Of a stretch of 8,741 nucleotides of DNA, positions 6,989-8,741 are shown piece by piece. How positions within the stretch are numbered: position 1 is the first letter of the stretch; each line of letters opens with the position of its first letter. Source of the DNA: Acidobacteriota bacterium (GTDB taxonomy: Bacteria > Acidobacteriota > Blastocatellia > Pyrinomonadales > Pyrinomonadaceae); contig JADYZI010000214.1 of the NCBI GenBank assembly GCA_020853255.1, forward strand, positions 1-8,741, in the 5' to 3' direction. Both the position numbers and the translations under genes were made by a program. A model generated the notes under the pieces. The model worked only from the letters and a program-made list of their open reading frames with translations, was not told the DNA's origin and searched no databases.

Positions 6989-8128
6989 CTATGCGGCCGC
7001 ATTTTTCTCAACGAGCGGCGTTACGACCGCGCCAAAGTGTTCCCAAAGGGATTCATCGGAACTCCCCACGATCTTTTGAGCAAGCATCCGAGCGGTTATC
7101 GGTGTAAGCAGGATGCCGTTGCGGTAGTGGCCGGTAGCAGCATACAGGCCTTTGTAGCCGGGGACCTCTCCGATGATAGGATGCCCGCCCTCGGCAAACG
7201 GCCGAAAGCCCGTCCATGTTTCCGCGATCGGCAGGCCTCCGAGAATTGGGGCAAATTCGTTCGCCGCATTAATAAGTTGTACTTCGGCCTCATGTGTTGC
7301 GCTATGGTCGAATCCTACATCCTCTTCCGTAGCTCCGATGAGGACGCGGCCATCGGCCCTCGGGACCAGGTAGCCCCGATGGCTGTATATCACATGGCGA
7401 AAGAGCCGTTCCCGCGGAGCAAAACTGATGATCTGGCCGCGGATCGGCTTAACACTAAACGGAACTTGAGCATTATTAATGGCGATCTGTGAGGTCCAAG
7501 CACCCGCCGCAAGCACTGTAGAACCGGCTGACAACTGGCCGTTTGACGTAGTGACACCATGGACTGCCGTGCCTTCCAGGACGACGGAATCAACCTCAGT
7601 TTCTTCGATCAGCGCGATGTCATGCTTGTTCGCATAACGCGTCAGAGCTAGCAGAAGCCGCTGATTCTCTACCTGCCAGTCATTCGGAAAGTAGAGACTT
7701 GAACGCACATTCTTTGAGAGCGAAGGTTCCGCCTTCAACGTTTCAGGGTGTGAGAGGGCTTCTACGGGTATTCCAGCGGCCGTTTGTCGTGAAAATCTGA
7801 CAGCGAGATCTTCGGAATCCTCTTCGGTAAACGCAGCAAACAGAGCTCCGGTTTGGTCGAGTTGAATGTCAATGCCGGTTTCCGCCAGAAGTTCACCCGC
7901 AAATTCAGGATACATCTTCCGCGAGCCATCGCAGAACCGGTAGAAGTCGTCGATCTGCTCGTTCTCGCCGTTCGGGGCAAGCATGCCGGCCGCCGCAAGA
8001 GAAGCTTCGCGGCCGATCTGCCCGCGCTCTAAAACCGCTATGCGCCGTAGGCCGAGACGGTGCAGTTCACGGGCCACACTAAGCCCGATCGCCCCGCCGC
8101 CGACTATCAATACATCGTAATTCGCCAA
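6989..8128 (-). CDS. thiO: FAD-dependent glycine oxidase-like protein ThiO
   Basis: The protein has 379 residues, a normal length for ThiO/glycine oxidase of the D-amino-acid-oxidase superfamily. The FAD-binding start is VLIVGGGAIGLS (6-17) with ribose-binding Glu34. Further motifs are EASLAAAGMLAP (41-52), WQVENQRL (151-158), GYLVPRADGRVLIGAT (252-267), GFRPFAEGG (307-315) and ATGHYRNGILLTP (331-343). Arg309 and Arg336 are 27 residues apart, as are the substrate-binding Arg302 and Arg329 of the Bacillus subtilis enzyme, and Tyr253 falls at the position of its Tyr246. In thiamine synthesis ThiO oxidises glycine to iminoacetate for ThiG. No thiS, thiG or other thi gene is present here, so a role on another amine is possible. 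The start is a TTG: no ATG lies between it and the Rossmann motif, and AAAGGA lies 12 bases upstream. It is the first gene of the leftward set. Confidence 0.88.
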   Translation of the reverse strand: MANYDVLIVGGGAIGLSVARELHRLGLRRIAVLERGQIGREASLAAAGMLAPNGENEQIDDFYRFCDGSRKMYPEFAGELLAETGIDIQLDQTGALFAAFTEEDSEDLAVRFSRQTAAGIPVEALSHPETLKAEPSLSKNVRSSLYFPNDWQVENQRLLLALTRYANKHDIALIEETEVDSVVLEGTAVHGVTTSNGQLSAGSTVLAAGAWTSQIAINNAQVPFSVKPIRGQIISFAPRERLFRHVIYSHRGYLVPRADGRVLIGATEEDVGFDHSATHEAEVQLINAANEFAPILGGLPIAETWTGFRPFAEGGHPIIGEVPGYKGLYAATGHYRNGILLTPITARMLAQKIVGSSDESLWEHFGAVVTPLVEKNAAA

Positions 8129-8140
8129 ATCTGATACTTG

Positions 8141-8146
8141 TCCTTT
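8141..8146 (-). promoter_or_regulatory. Shine-Dalgarno site for thiO (TTG start)
   Basis: On the minus strand the bases read AAAGGA, 12 bases before the TTG at 8128. The spacing is slightly long, but this is the only purine-rich match upstream of a gene whose first good codon is TTG, and it supports that start. Confidence 0.45.
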
Positions 8147-8171
8147 AGGCCGTACGCCTGTAAATTAAGCT

Positions 8172-8210
8172 TGTCAATATATTATACAATCCGATCGAAA
8201 AACCCGGAAA
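8172..8210 (-). promoter_or_regulatory. Putative thiO promoter in the divergent thiO/icd gap
   Basis: On the minus strand a perfect TATAAT lies at 8186-8181, with a weak -35 candidate TTTCCG at 8210-8205, an 18-base spacer. A perfect TTGACA is also present at 8177-8172, but the hexamer 17 bases after it (TACGGC) is a poor -10. The region around 8160-8190 is clearly AT-richer than the surrounding genes. On the plus strand, TATATT at 8178-8183 could serve the isocitrate dehydrogenase gene but has no good -35. No known regulator site is recognised. Confidence 0.35.
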
Positions 8211-8218
8211 ACATATAG

Positions 8219-8741
8219 ATGAAACACAATATTACATTAATTCCCGGCGACGGCATCGGCCCCGAGATCATCGCAGCAACGGTCCGCATTATTGAGGCAA
8301 CCGGCGTCGATATTGGGTGGGAAACCCATATTCTGGGGGCCCAGGCACAGGAAAAATACGGTACAACGCTGCCTGAATCGACCATTGAATCGATCAAGCG
8401 CAACAAGGTTGCCCTGAAAGGCCCGCAGATGACGCCGATAGGAAAGGGCTTTACGTCCGTGAACGTTGGCCTGCGAAAAGCGCTTGACCTTTATGCAAAT
8501 GTCCGCCCGATCAAGGCCCTGCCAAACGTGCCGTGCCGGTATCCGGGCCTCGATCTGGTGGTGGTCCGCGAAAACACTGAGGACCTTTATGCGGGCCTTG
8601 AACACATTGTGGTCCCGGGCGTGGTTGAAAGCTTGAAGATCATCACCGAAAAGGCTTCAACGCGCATCGCCCGTTATGCGTTCGAATTTGCTCGATCGAA
8701 CGGACGGACGAAAGTGACCGCCGTACACAAGGCGAACATTA
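8219..8741 (+). CDS. Isocitrate dehydrogenase (isocitrate/isopropylmalate dehydrogenase family), 3'-truncated
   Basis: The gene starts at ATG 8219, with GGAAA at 8206-8210 as a plausible ribosome site, and runs off the window end after 174 codons. The start LIPGDGIGPEI (7-17) is the family's nucleotide-binding opening. Substrate residues of isocitrate dehydrogenases are in place: Ser80, Asn82 and Arg86 in GFTSVNVGLRK, Arg96 in YANVRP, Arg117 and Tyr124 in VRENTEDLYAG, and Lys171 in TAVHKANI. The serine-containing loop and the NTEDLYAG motif point to isocitrate rather than 3-isopropylmalate or homoisocitrate. The reaction is oxidative decarboxylation to 2-oxoglutarate in the TCA cycle. The short, gap-free N-terminal half resembles NAD-dependent (IDH3-like) bacterial forms. 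Cofactor choice cannot be decided because the discriminating C-terminal residues are outside the window. It is transcribed divergently from thiO. Confidence 0.9.
   Translation, partial: MKHNITLIPGDGIGPEIIAATVRIIEATGVDIGWETHILGAQAQEKYGTTLPESTIESIKRNKVALKGPQMTPIGKGFTSVNVGLRKALDLYANVRPIKALPNVPCRYPGLDLVVVRENTEDLYAGLEHIVVPGVVESLKIITEKASTRIARYAFEFARSNGRTKVTAVHKANI

Noticed and set aside
5551..7011. thiO neighbour as a cytochrome c maturation protein (ResA proper)
   Set aside because: The thioredoxin domain fits, but the long N-terminal helical-repeat region and the absence of ccm/res genes nearby make a specific ResA assignment unsupported.
6704..7492. Plus-strand open frame of 262 codons across the thiO / thioredoxin-protein junction
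   Set aside because: Both minus-strand genes beneath it have complete conserved motifs. The plus frame has odd composition, no domain and spans two genes.
8147..8159. Small inverted repeat AGGC-CGTAC-GCCT just upstream of the thiO ribosome site
   Set aside because: The stem is only four base pairs and cannot be extended, so it is likely to occur by chance.
8129..8175. Possible TPP riboswitch ahead of thiO
   Set aside because: The leader is only about 45 bases if the TATAAT is used, too short for a TPP aptamer, and the conserved CUGAGA core is absent.

Overview
The window looks like ordinary chromosomal DNA from a Gram-negative bacterium of moderately high GC. The best guess is a member of the Acidobacteriota (Blastocatellia/Pyrinomonas-like), probably assembled from a metagenome. 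This rests on style, not on a marker gene: long Pro-Thr linkers on a secreted sugar dehydrogenase, signal peptides ending in -FAQ/-FSQ/-FGQ, weak or absent Shine-Dalgarno sites, and a LolA-like protein beginning with an 'ALGG..A' motif. There is no rRNA, tRNA, insertion sequence, CRISPR array or phage gene. No stretch longer than about 110 bases lies outside a gene.

Left part (1-4030, rightward): three genes for exported proteins. The first is the 3' portion of a PQQ-type glucose/sorbosone dehydrogenase-like protein. It ends in two copies of a roughly 97-residue Cys-bounded domain, each preceded by a Pro-Thr linker. The second is an S41-family peptidase with a PDZ domain and a catalytic site of tricorn-core type rather than CtpA type. 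The third is a LolA-like periplasmic protein 52 bases further on. Gaps of 106 and 52 bases mean co-transcription is possible but not shown.

Middle and right part (4076-8128, leftward): a compact four-gene set read from right to left. It encodes an FAD-dependent glycine oxidase-like protein (ThiO), an exported helical-repeat/TlpA-type thioredoxin protein, a class I SAM methyltransferase and a cytoplasmic glycerophosphodiester phosphodiesterase. Junctions are about 10 bases (or a short overlap), 3 bases and a 1-base TAATG overlap, so one transcript is likely. The four functions do not form an obvious pathway. The last two genes are tightly coupled and could both act on lipid head groups, but that is inference.

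Right edge (8219-8741, rightward): the 5' part of an isocitrate dehydrogenase gene, divergent from thiO. They share a 90-base, locally AT-rich promoter region.

I found no convincing new multi-gene system. The points most worth a second look are the catalytic residues of the S41 peptidase, the duplicated C-terminal domain of the sugar dehydrogenase, the internal tandem repeat in its linker, and a correctly phased A_AAA_AAG heptamer in the methyltransferase gene.
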